Of a stretch of 64,000 nt of DNA, positions 36,561 to 48,600 are shown one piece after another. Position numbers and translations under genes: made by a program. Numbering within the stretch: the stretch's first letter is position 1; each line of letters opens with the position of its first letter. The DNA is from Brugia malayi (Eukaryota; Nematoda; Chromadorea; Rhabditida; Onchocercidae), in NCBI RefSeq assembly GCF_000002995.4, contig NW_025062477.1, forward strand, positions 13,887,303-13,951,302, read 5' to 3'. The notes below the pieces were generated by a model. That model did no database searches and was not told the origin of the DNA. It was given only the letters and a program-made list of their open reading frames with translations.

Positions 36561-37132
36561 AAAAAGTACTAAGAAAATATCAATTTGAAATTTCAAGTGA
36601 TTGATAAATAATGGTCTTCCTAAGAAAGTACTCATTTATGAGCTTTTATAAAAATTTTTAGAACTTTTAAGAGTTAATTTAAACGAAAAAAATCGAAGTC
36701 ATATGACATTTCAAATGAATATTAAAATATTAGGGTAGAATTTTTTTAAATCGAAAACTTGAATACAAATACCATATTCGAATATATGGAAGTTCAAAAG
36801 AAGGGTAAAAATGCTGAGTGAAAAATGAAATTTAAAGTACTACAAATCATGTCTAAAAATTATAGGTAGTGCTAGGAAAAGAAAAAAGAAAATTAAAATT
36901 GTACTTTTCTATGTTTCGAACGAAACTGAATAATTAATATTACTTAATATTATTTACAATCATTTAAAGCGCTATACTAGTTTAATTATCTAAAACATAA
37001 TAAATCTAATCATTTATGCTATATTTGGAAACAAATTTTAAACAATTCCCACATTTTAGTAATTGAGCATATAATTAAATATAACAGATGTAATTTAATC
37101 ATTTCAATAATATTTCTAGTAGTGCTCAAACT
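36561..37132. other. AT-rich spacer between bacterial block and satellite
   Basis: No gene or repeat unit recognised. The right end of the bacterial block is not sharply defined and may extend a little into this stretch. Confidence 0.4.
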
Positions 37133-37610
37133 ACCACACCATATATGACCCGCTCTCATGCAATGCATACAACATAATCAATTAAGTTCGAAATATTGCT
37201 ATTTTTAGTTTTGGCACTTAATTAAAATAAAAATTGATAATTTAGAACCAATTTCCTTGTTTAATGTAAGAAAACTATTACTAATTTCAAAATTTTTAAA
37301 AAATTCAAAATTTAAATTTGAAATTAAATTTAATTTTGAACCTTAAATTGAATTAAAACCATGATTAATTGAAAGTTTTATTAATTTCGCTGATGAATTT
37401 TTGCGCAAAACTCAATTACAAAAGCGTATTTTAATATTTAAACTATAAGATGACCACACCATATATGACCAGCTCTGGTGCAATGCATATAAAATAATCA
37501 ATTAAGTTCAAAAAATAAATCTTTTCTTAAATGAATTGCTATTTTTAGCAAATTCAGCAGTTAATTAAAATTAAAATTGATTAATTAAAATTAAGTTTGA
37601 AAATTAAATT
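37133..37610. repeat. Diverged HhaI-family satellite, about 1.5 monomers
   Basis: It matches the large array to the right (CCACACCATATATGACC, AATTCAAAATTTAAATTTGA, ATTAATTGAAAG) but is more diverged. It is the only copy I saw with the HhaI site itself: TTGCGCAAAACTCAATTACA at about 37401-37420. This fits the published Brugia repeat better than the main array does. It was cut off from the array by the inverted-repeat structure at 37822-39600. Confidence 0.9.
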
Positions 37611-37821
37611 TGGTTCATAATTGCTATTAGTTCGCTTTCTCACAAATAAAGAGAATTCACTTTAGAAAATATATTTGCACATGCAATTAATTTCTTGTTT
37701 AATAATTTTTCAGAAACACTTTTTCACATTTCAAAAAGTTGTATAAACTAAAAGTAAACTGCTCATTAGAATCTACATAAACACTTGGTTACTGTATTTC
37801 ATTTAGATTAAGAAGAGATTT

Positions 37822-38358
37822 ATTTTGAAATCCTGTTTGTCTGTACGTAACACTGAAATTTAGAAATTTTTTATGATCAAATTCTTAATCAGAAAAACAG
37901 AAAAAGAATGTTACTCAATGAATGATGAAAGATAGCCTTTTTTGCGTATTCATGCTACGAATACACATTCTCTCCCCATTACTTCTACTAAAGTATGTTG
38001 TTGGTTGGGTTTCCCTTTTGAAGGATTATTCTTGGAAGGGGGGCATATAATTAAGACCAGTAGAAAATCCTGTACGCACCCCTCTCACTCTTACTTCATC
38101 AGCAATTTTTTTCTGATCCCTAGAGGGACCAATAATTCTCTTTTGTTGTTTGCCAATGATCGCACTTTTTTTTTTAGTGATGGAGTCCCCCCTCTCAAAC
38201 TAGTGAACGAACATCTCCTCTTCCACATCCTTGCAATTTAGTAGTGTGGTCCTGGCGAGAATCGAACGCTCAACCTACTGATTAAAGGCCAGCTGCTCTA
38301 TCGGCTGAACTATGCACTAACTGAGCAGTCTCAACCGTTTTCAGCCATATTAAACAGT
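37822..38358 (-). repeat. Left arm of a large inverted repeat, tRNA-derived SINE-like
   Basis: Read on the minus strand, it begins near 38358 with ACTGTTTAATATGGCTGAAA. A tRNA-Lys-like head follows (about 38325-38250) with a box A-like TAGTTCAGCCGA and box B-like GTTCGATTC. Then comes a body of about 400 bases ending AACAGGATTTCAAAAT at 37822. The anticodon-stem bases pair around a CCTTTAA loop (UUU anticodon), but the acceptor stem does not pair, so this is not a working tRNA. It aligns along its length with 39135-39600 in opposite orientation. Confidence 0.85.
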
Positions 38359-39134
38359 GAAATAGATAGTACAGCAATAGTATATAGTAATTTTGTATAG
38401 CTCAGTCATGCTAGAATTGGAGGTCATAATTGATTACCTAATCACTAAACCAGAAAAACTTCGGATTTTTGCTAACAGTAATTCCTGAGCAATAGTTTGT
38501 AAATGGTGATTAGTTAAGTGGCCTATTAAAATTTCGAGTTGACCATCAGTTAGATGTTCTACCGGGGATTGAAGTTGGTAGCTATTAAGATCTTTTGTAA
38601 GAATCTTTAAATGATGATTAGTTTGGATTTGGTAAATTTTCGATTTGGATATCTGTCAGATTTTCAATAATTACAGGTTCGCAAGATTGGAATATAATGT
38701 CAAGTGGGCTTTGTGAGTTTTATAACGTATTTTTAGTTTTAATATTTATCTCCCAATAAAAGTTAGATACTCCACTTGCTAACAAGCTTTAGATGGTATT
38801 TGACTATTCTAATTTTATATTATACTAGTTACGATTGGATTACATACCTGCCACATTATGTATCATGTTGGACACAGATCTTCGAGAGAATAATAGAAAA
38901 TTTGATTTGTATGTATATTATTTTTATAATGTGTTGCATAATTCTTTTTGCTCTATCTATCCAAGATTTTCCCCTACTAATTTTACCTTGTAACACTTTT
39001 CACCATCAGTTTCTATTGGGGTACTTTTTGCTATCTTAAAAGCATATTTTTTTCACTCATTAAAATCTCTCGATAAGTTTGCAGCTATTAATATTGTAAC
39101 ATCTATTGGTTAATTTATTAATAAAATCTATGTT
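38359..39134. other. Spacer between the inverted arms
   Basis: About 775 bases, unrelated to the satellite on either side. The left half holds a relic coding region (see 38434-38740). In the right half, one forward frame of 87 codons (38776-39039) is rich in hydrophobic and aromatic residues but shows no known motif. Confidence 0.6.
38434..38740 (-). pseudogene. Relic of an unrecognised leucine-rich repeat-containing protein
   Basis: On the minus strand two frames join near 38625. The first reads VIIENLTDIQIENLP. The second reads TNHHLKILTKDL, then VEHLTDGQLEILIGHL, TNHHLQTIAQELL and a stop at 38434. The phrases LTDxQ(I/L)E and TNHHL(K/Q) each occur twice, so the protein had internal repeats of roughly 35 residues. 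I do not recognise the family. It could be of bacterial (Wolbachia) or transposon origin. The frameshift makes it a likely pseudogene. Confidence 0.45.
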
Positions 39135-39600
39135 ACTGTTTAATATGGCTAAAAACGATTGAGATTGTTCAGTTGATGCATAGCTCAGCCGGTAGAGCAG
39201 CTTGCCTTTAATCATATTCGTTCACTAGTTTGAGAGGGGAAACTCCATCACAAAAAAAAATGCGATCATTGGCAGAAAACAAAAGAGAATTATTGGTCCC
39301 TCTAGGGATCAGAAAAAAATTGCTGATGAAGTAAGAATGAGGGGGATGAGCGCAGGATTTTCTACTGGTCTTAATTATATGCCCCCCTTCCGAGAATAAT
39401 CCTTCAAAAGGGAAACCCAACCAACAAACATACCTTACTAGAAGTGAGCGGGGAGAGAAAATGTATCCTTTGCATATGAATACGCAAAAAAGGATATTGT
39501 TTATCGTTCATCGAGCAACACTTTTTTTTATGTTTTCAGAATTTGATCAAAAAAAATTTCTAAATTCCAGTGTTACATACTGACAACAGGATTTCAAAAT
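39135..39600 (+). repeat. Right arm of the inverted repeat, SINE-like with internal deletion
   Basis: It aligns with the reverse complement of 37822-38358 from ACTGTTTAATATGGCT to GGATTTCAAAAT. Its tRNA-like head has a good box A, TAGCTCAGCCGG (about 39181-39192). About 70 bases, including box B and the 3' half of the tRNA-like part, are missing after CCTTTAATCA. Satellite resumes within about 35 bases of its right end. Confidence 0.85.
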
Positions 39601-42600
39601 CAGCTAGGTCATAAACATCTATTTTTCTTTAAATTAATTGCTATTTTTAGCAGTTTTGGCACTTAATTAAAATTAAAAATGATAATTTAGAACCAATTTT
39701 CTTGTTAAATGTAAGAAAACTATTACAAATTTTAAAATTTTTAAAAAATTCAAAATTTAAATTTGAAATTAAATTTAATTTTGAACCTTAAATTGAATTA
39801 AAACCATGATTAATTGAAAGTTTTATTAATTTTGCTGACGAATTTTTGCGTAAAACTTAATTAAAAAAGCGTATTTTAATATTTAAACTATGAAATGACC
39901 ACACCATATTTGTCCCGCTCTGCTGCAATCCATACAACATAATGAATTAGCTTCAAAATATTGCTATTTTTTGCAGTTTTGCAATTAATTGAAATAAAAA
40001 ATGATAATTTAGAACCAATTTTCTTGTTAAATCTAAGAAAACTATTACATATTTTAAAAATTTTAAAAAATTCAAAATTTAAATTTGAAATTAAATTTAA
40101 TTTTGAACCATAAATTGAATTGAAACCATGATTAAATGAAGGTTTAATTAATTTTGCTGACGAATTTTTGCGTAAAACATATTTAAAAAAGCGTATTTTA
40201 ATATTTAAACTATGAAATGACCACACTATATTTGTCCCGCTCTGCTGCAATCCATACAACATAATGAATTAGCTTCAAAATATTGCTATTTTTTGCAGTT
40301 TTGGCACTAAATTAAAATAAAAAATGATAATTTAGAACCAATTTTCTTGTTAAATGTAAGAAAACTATTACAAATTTTAAAATTTTTAAAAAATTCAAAA
40401 TTTAAATTTGAAATTAAATTTAATTTTGAACCTTAAATTGAATTAAAACCATGATTAATTGAAAGTTTTATTAATTTTCCTGACGAATTTTTGCGTAAAA
40501 CTTAATTAAAAAAGCGTATTTTAATATTTAAACTATAAAATGGCCACACCATATATGACCGCCCTGGTGCAATGCATATAACATAATGAATTGACTTCAA
40601 AATATTGCTATTTTTTGCAGTTTTGGCACTAAATTAAAATAAAAAATGATAATTTAGAACCAATTTTCTTGTTAAATGTAAGAAAACTATTACAAATTTT
40701 AGAATTTTTAAAAAATTCAAAATTTAAATTTGAAATTAAATTTAATTTTGAACCATAAATTGAATTGAAACCATGATTAAATGAAGGTTTAATTAATTTT
40801 GCTGACGAATTTTTGCGTAAAACTTAATTAAAAAAGCGTATTTTAATATTTAAACTACGAAATGAACACACCATATTTGTCCCGCTCTGCTGCATTGCAT
40901 ATAAAATAATGAATTAACTTCAAAATATTGCTATTTTTTGCAGTTTTGCAATTAATTGAAATAAAAAATGATAATTTAGAACCAATTTTCTTGTTAAATG
41001 TAAGAAAACTATTACAAATTTTAAAAATTTTAAAAAATTCAACATTTAAATTTGAAATTAAATTTAATTTTGAACCTTAAATTGAATTAAAACCATGATT
41101 AATTGAAAGTTTTATTAATTTTGCTGACGAATTTTTGCGTAAAACTTAATTAAAAAAGCGTATTTTAATATTTAAACTATGAAATGACCACACTATATTT
41201 GTCCCGCTCTGCTGCAATGCATATAACATAATGAATTAGCTTCAAAATATTGCTATTTTTTGCAGTTTTGGCACTAAATTAAAATTAAAAATGATAATTA
41301 GAACCAATTTTCCTGTTAAATGTAAGAAAACTGTCACAAATTTTAAAATTTTTAAAAAATTCAAAATTTAAATTTGAAATTAAATTTAATTTTGAACCTT
41401 AAATTGAATTAAAACCATGATTAATTGAAAGTTTTATTAATTTTGCTGACGAATTTTTGCGTAAAACTTAATTAAAAAAGCGTATTTTAATATTGAAACT
41501 ATGAAATGACCACAAAATATTTGTCCCGCTCTGCTGCAATGCATACAACATAATGAATTAGCTTCAAAATATTGCTATTTTTTGCAGTTTTGGCACTAAA
41601 TTAAAATAAAAAATGATAATTTAGAACCAATTTTCTTGTTAAATGTAAGAAAACTGTCACAAATTTTAAAATTTTGTCACAAATTATATAATTTTTAAAA
41701 AATTCAAAATTTAAATTTGAAATTAAATTTAATTTTGAACCTTAAATTGAATTAAAACCATGATTAATTGAAAGTTTTATTAATTTTGCTGACGAATTTT
41801 TGCGTAAAACTTAATTAAAAAAGCGTATTTTAATATTTAAACTATGAAATGACCACACTATATTTGTCCCGCTCTGCTGCAATGCATACAACATAATGAA
41901 TTAACTTCAAAATATTGCTATTTTTTGCAGTTTTGGCACTAAATTAAAATAAAAAATGATAATTTAGAACCAATTTTCTTGTTAAATGTAAGAAAACTAT
42001 TACAAATTTTAAAATTTTTAAAAAATTCAAAATTTAAATTTGAAATTAAATTTAATTTTGAACCTTAAATTGAATTAAAACCATGATTAATTGAAAGTTT
42101 TATTAATTTGCTGACGAATTTTTGCGTAAAACTTAATAAAAAAGCGTATTTTAATATTTAAACTATGAAATGACCACAAAATATTTGTCCCGCTCTGCTG
42201 CAATCCATACAACATAATGAATTAGCTTCAAAATATTGCTATTTTTTGCAGTTTTGGCACTAAATTAATAAAAAATGATAATTAGAACCAATTTTCTGTT
42301 AAATGTAAGAAAACTGTCACAAATTTTAAAATTTTTAAAAATTCAAAATTTAAATTGAAATTAAATTTAATTTGAACCTTAAATTGAATTAAAACCATGA
42401 TTAATTGAAAGTTTTATTAATTTTCCTGACGAATTTTTGCGTAAAACTTAATTAAAAAGCGTATTTTAATATTTAAACTATGAAATGACCACACCATATT
42501 TGTCCGCTCTGCTGCAATGCATATAACATAATGAATTAGCTTCAAAATATTGCTATTTTTTGCAGTTTTGGCACTAATTAAAATAAAAATGATAATTTAG

Positions 42601-45600
42601 AACCAATTTCTTGTTAAATGTAAGAAAACTATTACAAATTTTAAAATTTTAAAAAATTCAAAATTTAAATTTGAAATTAAATTTAATTTTGAACCTTAAA
42701 TTGAATTAAAACCATGATTAATTGAAAGTTTTATTAATTTTGCTGACGAATTTTTGCGTATAACTTAATTAAAAAAGCGTATTTTAATATTTAAACTATG
42801 AAATGACCACACTATATTGTCCCGCTCTGCTGCAATGCATACAACATAATGAATTGACTTCAAAATATTGCTATTTTTTGCAGTTTTGGCACTAAATTAA
42901 AATAAAAAATGATAATTTAGAAACCAATTTTCTTGTTAAATGTAAGAAACTATTACAAATTTTAAAATTTTAAAAATTCAAAATTTAAATTTGAAATTAA
43001 ATTTAATTTTGAACCTTAAATGAATTAAAACCATGATTAATTGAAAGTTTTATTAATTTTGCTGACGAATTTTTGCGTAAAAACTTAATTAAAAAAGCGT
43101 ATTTTAATATTTAAACTATAAAATGGCCACACCATATATGACCGCCCTGGTGCAATGCATATAACATAATGAATTGACTCAAAATATTGCTATTTTTTGC
43201 AGTTTGGCACTAAATTAAATAAAAAATGATAATTTAGAACCAATTTTCTTGTTAAATGTAAGAAAACTATTACAAATTTTAAAATTTTTAAAAAATTCAA
43301 AATTTAAATTTGAATTAAATTTAATTTTGAACCTTAAATTGAATTAAAACCATGATAAATGAAGTTTTATTAATTTTGCTGACGAATTTTTGCGTAAAAA
43401 CTTAATTAAAAAAGCGTATTTTAATATTTAAACTATGAAATGACCACACTATATTTGTCCCGCTGCTGCAATTGCATATAACATAATGAATTAACTTCAA
43501 AATATTGCTATTTTTTGCAGTTTTGGCAATTAATTGAAATAAAAAATGATAATTTAGAACCAATTTTCCTGTTAAATGTAAGAAAACTATTACAATTTTA
43601 AATTTTAAAAAATTCAAAATTTAAATTTGAAATTAAATTTAATTTGAACCTTAAATTGAATAAAAACCATGATTAATTGAAAGTTTTATTAATTTTTGCT
43701 GACGAATTTTTGCGTAAAACTTAATTAAAAAAGCGTATTTTAATATTAAACTATGAAATGACCACACACTATATTTGTCCCGCTCTGCTGCAATCCATAC
43801 AACATAATGAATTAGCTTCAAAATGTTGCTATTTTTTGGCAGTTTTGCACTAATTAAAATAAAAATGATAATTTAGAACCAATTTTTCCTGTTAAATGTA
43901 AGAAAACTATTACAAATTTTAAAATTTTTAAAAAATTCAAATTTAAATTGAAATTAAATTTAATTTTGAACCTTAAATTGAATTAAAACCATGATTAATT
44001 GAAAGTTTTATTAATTTTGCTGACGAATTTTGCGTAAAACTTAATTAAAAAAGCGTATTTAATATTAAACTATGAAATGACCACACCATATTTGTCCCGC
44101 TCTGCTGCAATGCATATAACATAATGAATTAGCTTCAAATATTGCTATTTTTTGCAGTTTTGGCACTAAATTAAAATAAAAATGATAATTAGAACCAATT
44201 TTCTTGTTAAATGTAAAACTGTCACAATTTTAATTTTGTCACAAATTATATAATTTAAAAAATTCAAAATTTAAATTTGAAATTAAATTTAATTTTGAAC
44301 CTTAAATTGAATAAAACCATGATTAATTGAAAGTTTTATTAATTTTGCTGACGAATTTATGCGTAAAACTTAATTAAAAAAGCGTATTTTAATATTTAAA
44401 CTATGAAATGACCACACCAATATTTGTCCCGCTCTGCTGCAATGCATATAACATAATGAATTAACTTCAAAATATTGCTATTTTTTGCAGTTTTGCAATC
44501 AATTGAAATAAAAAAATGATAATTAGAACCCAATTTTCTTGTAAATGTAAGAAAACTATTACAAATTTTAAAAATTTTAAAAAATTCAAAATTTAAATTT
44601 GAAATTAAATTTAATTTGAACCTTAAATTGAATTAAAACCATGATTAATTGAAAGTTTTAATTAATTTTGCTGACGAATTTTTGCGTAAAACTTAATTAA
44701 AAAGCGTATTTTAATATTTAAACTAATGAAATGAACACACCATATTTGTCCCGCTCTGCTGCATTGCATATAAAATAATGAATTAACTTCAAAATATTGC
44801 TATTTTTTTGCAGTTTTGCACTAAATTAAAATAAAAAATGATAATTAGAACCAATTTTCTTGTTAAATGTAAGAAAACTGTCACAAATTTTAAAATTTTT
44901 AAAAAAATTCAAAATTAAATTTGAAATTAAATTTAATTTTGAACCTTTAAATTGAATTAAAACCATGATTAATTGAAAGTTTTATTAATTTTGCTGACGA
45001 ATTTTTGCGTAAAAACTTAATTAAAAAAGCGTATTTAATATTTAAACTATGAAATGACCACACCATATTTGTCCCGCTCTGCTGCAATGCATATAACATA
45101 ATGAATTAGCTTCAAAATATTGCTATTTTTTGCAGTTTTGGCACTAAATTAAAATAAAAATGATAATTTAGAACCAATTTTCTTGTTAAATGTAAGAAAA
45201 CTATTACAATTTTAAAATTTTAAAAAATTCAAAATTTAAATTTGAAATAAATTTAATTTTGAACCTAAATTGAATTAAAACCATGATTAATTGAAAGTTT
45301 TATTAATTTTGCTGACGAAATTTTTGCGTAAAACTTAATTAAAAAAGCGTATTTTAATATTTAAAACTATGAAATGACCAACACCATATTTGTCCCGCTC
45401 TGCTGCAATGCATACAACATAATGAATTAGCTTCAAAAATATTGCTATTTTTTGCAGTTTTGGCACTAAATTAAAAATAAAAAATGATAATTTAGAACCA
45501 ATTTTCTTGTTAAATCTAAGAAAACTATTACATATTTTTAAATTTTAAAAAATTCAAAATTTAAATTTGAAATTAAATTTAATTTGAACCTTAAATTGAA

Positions 45601-48600
45601 TTAAAACATGATTAATTGAAAGTTTTATTAATTTTGCTGACGAATTTTGCGTAAAACTTATTAAAAAAGCGTATTTAATATTTAAACTATGAAATGACCA
45701 CACTATATTTGTCCGCTCTGCTGCAATGCATACAACATAATGAATTAGCTTCAAAATATTGCTATTTTTTTGCAGTTTTGGCACTAAATTAAAATAAAAA
45801 ATGATAATTTAGAACCAATTTCCTGTTAAATGTAAGAAAAACTATTACAAATTTTAAAAATTTTAAAAAATTCAAAATTTAAATTTGAAATTAAATTTAA
45901 TTTTGAACCTTAAATGAATTAAAACCATGATTAATTGAAAGTTTTATTAATTTGCTGACGAATTTTTGCGTAAAACTTAATTAAAAAAGCGTAATTTTAA
46001 TATTTAAACTATGAAATGAACACACCATATTTGTCCCGCTCTGCTGCAATGCATATAACATAATGAATTAGCTTCAAAATATTGCTATTTTTTGCAGTTT
46101 TGGCACTAAATTAAAATAAAAAATGATAATTTAGAACCCAATTTTCTTGTTAAATGTAAGAAAACTGTTACAAATTTTAAATTTTTAAAAAATTCAAAAT
46201 TTAAATATGAAATTAAATTTAATTTTGAACCTTAAATTGAATTAAAACCATGATTAATTGAAAGTTTTATTAATTTTGCTGACGAATTTTTGCGTAAAAC
46301 TTAATTAAAAAAGCGTATTTTAATATTAAACTATGAAATGACCACACATATTTGTCCCGCTCTGCTGCAATCCATACAAACATAATGAATTAGCTTCAAA
46401 ATATTGCTATTTTTGCAGTTTGGCACTAAATTAAAATAAAAAATGATAATTAGAACCAATTTTCTGTTAAATGTAAGAAAACTGTCACAAATTTTAAAAT
46501 TTTTAAAAAATTCAAAATTTAAAATATTAAATTAAATTTAATTTTGAACCTTAAATTGAATTAAAACCATGATTAATTGAAAGTTTTATTAATTTTGCTG
46601 ACGAATTTTTGCGTAAAACTTAATAAAAAAGCGTATTTTAATATTTAAACTACGAAATGAACACACCATATTTGTCCGCTCTGCTGCAATGCATATAACA
46701 TAATGAATTAGCTTCAAATATTGCTATTTTTGCAGTTTTGGCACTAAATTAAAATAAAAAATGATAATTTAGAACCAATTTCTTGTTAAATGTAAGAAAC
46801 TATTACAAATTTTAAAATTTAAAAAATTCAAAAATTTAAATTTAAATTAAATTCAATTTTGAACCTTAAATTGAATTAAAACCATGATTAATTGAAAGTT
46901 TTATTAATTTTGCTGACGAATTTTTGCGTAAAACTTAATTAAAAAGCGTATTTTAATATTTAAACTATGAAATGACCACACTATATTTGTCCCGCTCTGC
47001 TGCAATGCATACAAACATAATGAATTAGCTTCAAAATATTGCTATTTTTTGCAGTTTTGGCACTAAATTAAAATAAAAAATGATAATTTAGAACCAATTT
47101 TCTTGTTAAATGTAAGAAAACTATCACAAATTTTAAAATTTTTAAAAAAATTCAAAATTTAAATTTGAAATTAAATTTAATTTTGAACCTTAAATTGAAT
47201 TAAAACCATGATTAATTGAAAGTTTATTATTTTGCTGACGAATTTTTGCGTAAAACTTAATTAAAAAAGCGTATTTTAATATTAAAATATGAAATGACCA
47301 CACATATTTGTCCCGCTCTGCTGCAATGCATATAACATAATGAATTAGCTTCAAAATATTGCTATTTTTTGCAGTTTTGCACTAAATTAAAATAAAAAAT
47401 GATAATTTAGAACCAATTTTCCTGTTAAAATGTAAGAAAACTAATTACAAATTTTAAAATTTTAATTTTAAAAATTCAAAATTTAAATTTGAATTAAATT
47501 TAATTTTGAACCTTAAATTGAATTAAAACCATGATTAATTGAAAGTTTTATTAAATTTTGCTGACGAATTTTGCGTAAAACTTAATTAAAAAGCGTATTT
47601 TAATATTTAAACTATGAAATGACCACACCATATTGTCCCGCTCTGGCTGCAATGCATATAACATAATGAATTAGCTTCAAAATATTGCTATTTTTTGCAG
47701 TTTTGGCACTAAATTAAAATAAAAAATGATAATTTAGAACCAATTTTCATGTTAAATGTAAGAAAACTATTACATGTTTTAAATTTTTAAAAAATTCAAA
47801 ATTTAAATATGAAATTAAATTTAATTTTGAACCTTAAATTGAATTAAAACCATGATTAATTGAAAGTTTATTAATTTTGCTGACGAATTTTGCGTAAAAC
47901 TTAATTAAAAAAGCGTATTTTAATATTTAAACTATGAAATGACCACACTATATTTGTCCCGCTCTGCTGCAATGCATACAACATAATGAATTAGCTTCAA
48001 AATATTGCTATTTTTTTGCAGTTTTGGCACTAAATTAAAATAAAAATGATAATTAGAACCAATTTTCTTGTTAAATGTAAGAAAACTATACAAATTTTAA
48101 AATTTTTAAAAAATTCAAAATTAAATTTGAAATTAAATTTAATTTTGAACCTTAAATTGAATTAAAACCATGATTAATTGAAAGTTTTATTAATTTTTGC
48201 TGACGAATTTTTGCGTAAAACTTAATTAAAAAAGCGTATTTTAATATTAAACTATGAATGACCACACTATATTTGTCCCGCTCTGCTGCAATGCATACAA
48301 CATAATGAATTAGCTTCAAAATATTGCTATTTTTTGCAGTTTTGGCACTAAATTAAAATAAAAATGATAATTAGAACCAATTTTCCTGTTAAATGTAAGA
48401 AAACTAAAATTTTCACAAATTTTAAAATTTTAAAAAATTCAAAATTTAAATTTGAAATTAAATTAATTTTGAACCTTAAATTGAATTAAAACCATGATTA
48501 ATTGAAAGTTTTATTAATTTTGCTGACGAATTTTTGCGTAAAACTTAATTAAAAAAGCGTATTTTAATATTTTAAACTATGAAATGACACACCATATTTG

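Noticed and set aside
38250..38330. Functional tRNA-Lys gene
   Set aside because: The acceptor stem does not pair, U33 is replaced by C and the T stem has mismatches. It is better explained as a SINE head.
38776..39039. 87-codon hydrophobic frame between the inverted arms
   Set aside because: No recognisable motif, AT-driven composition and no support for a start; treated as chance.
39888..45784. Several 70-124-codon minus-strand frames in the satellite
   Set aside because: Chance open frames inside 322-bp repeats, differing only by indels between copies; no start context or conservation as protein.
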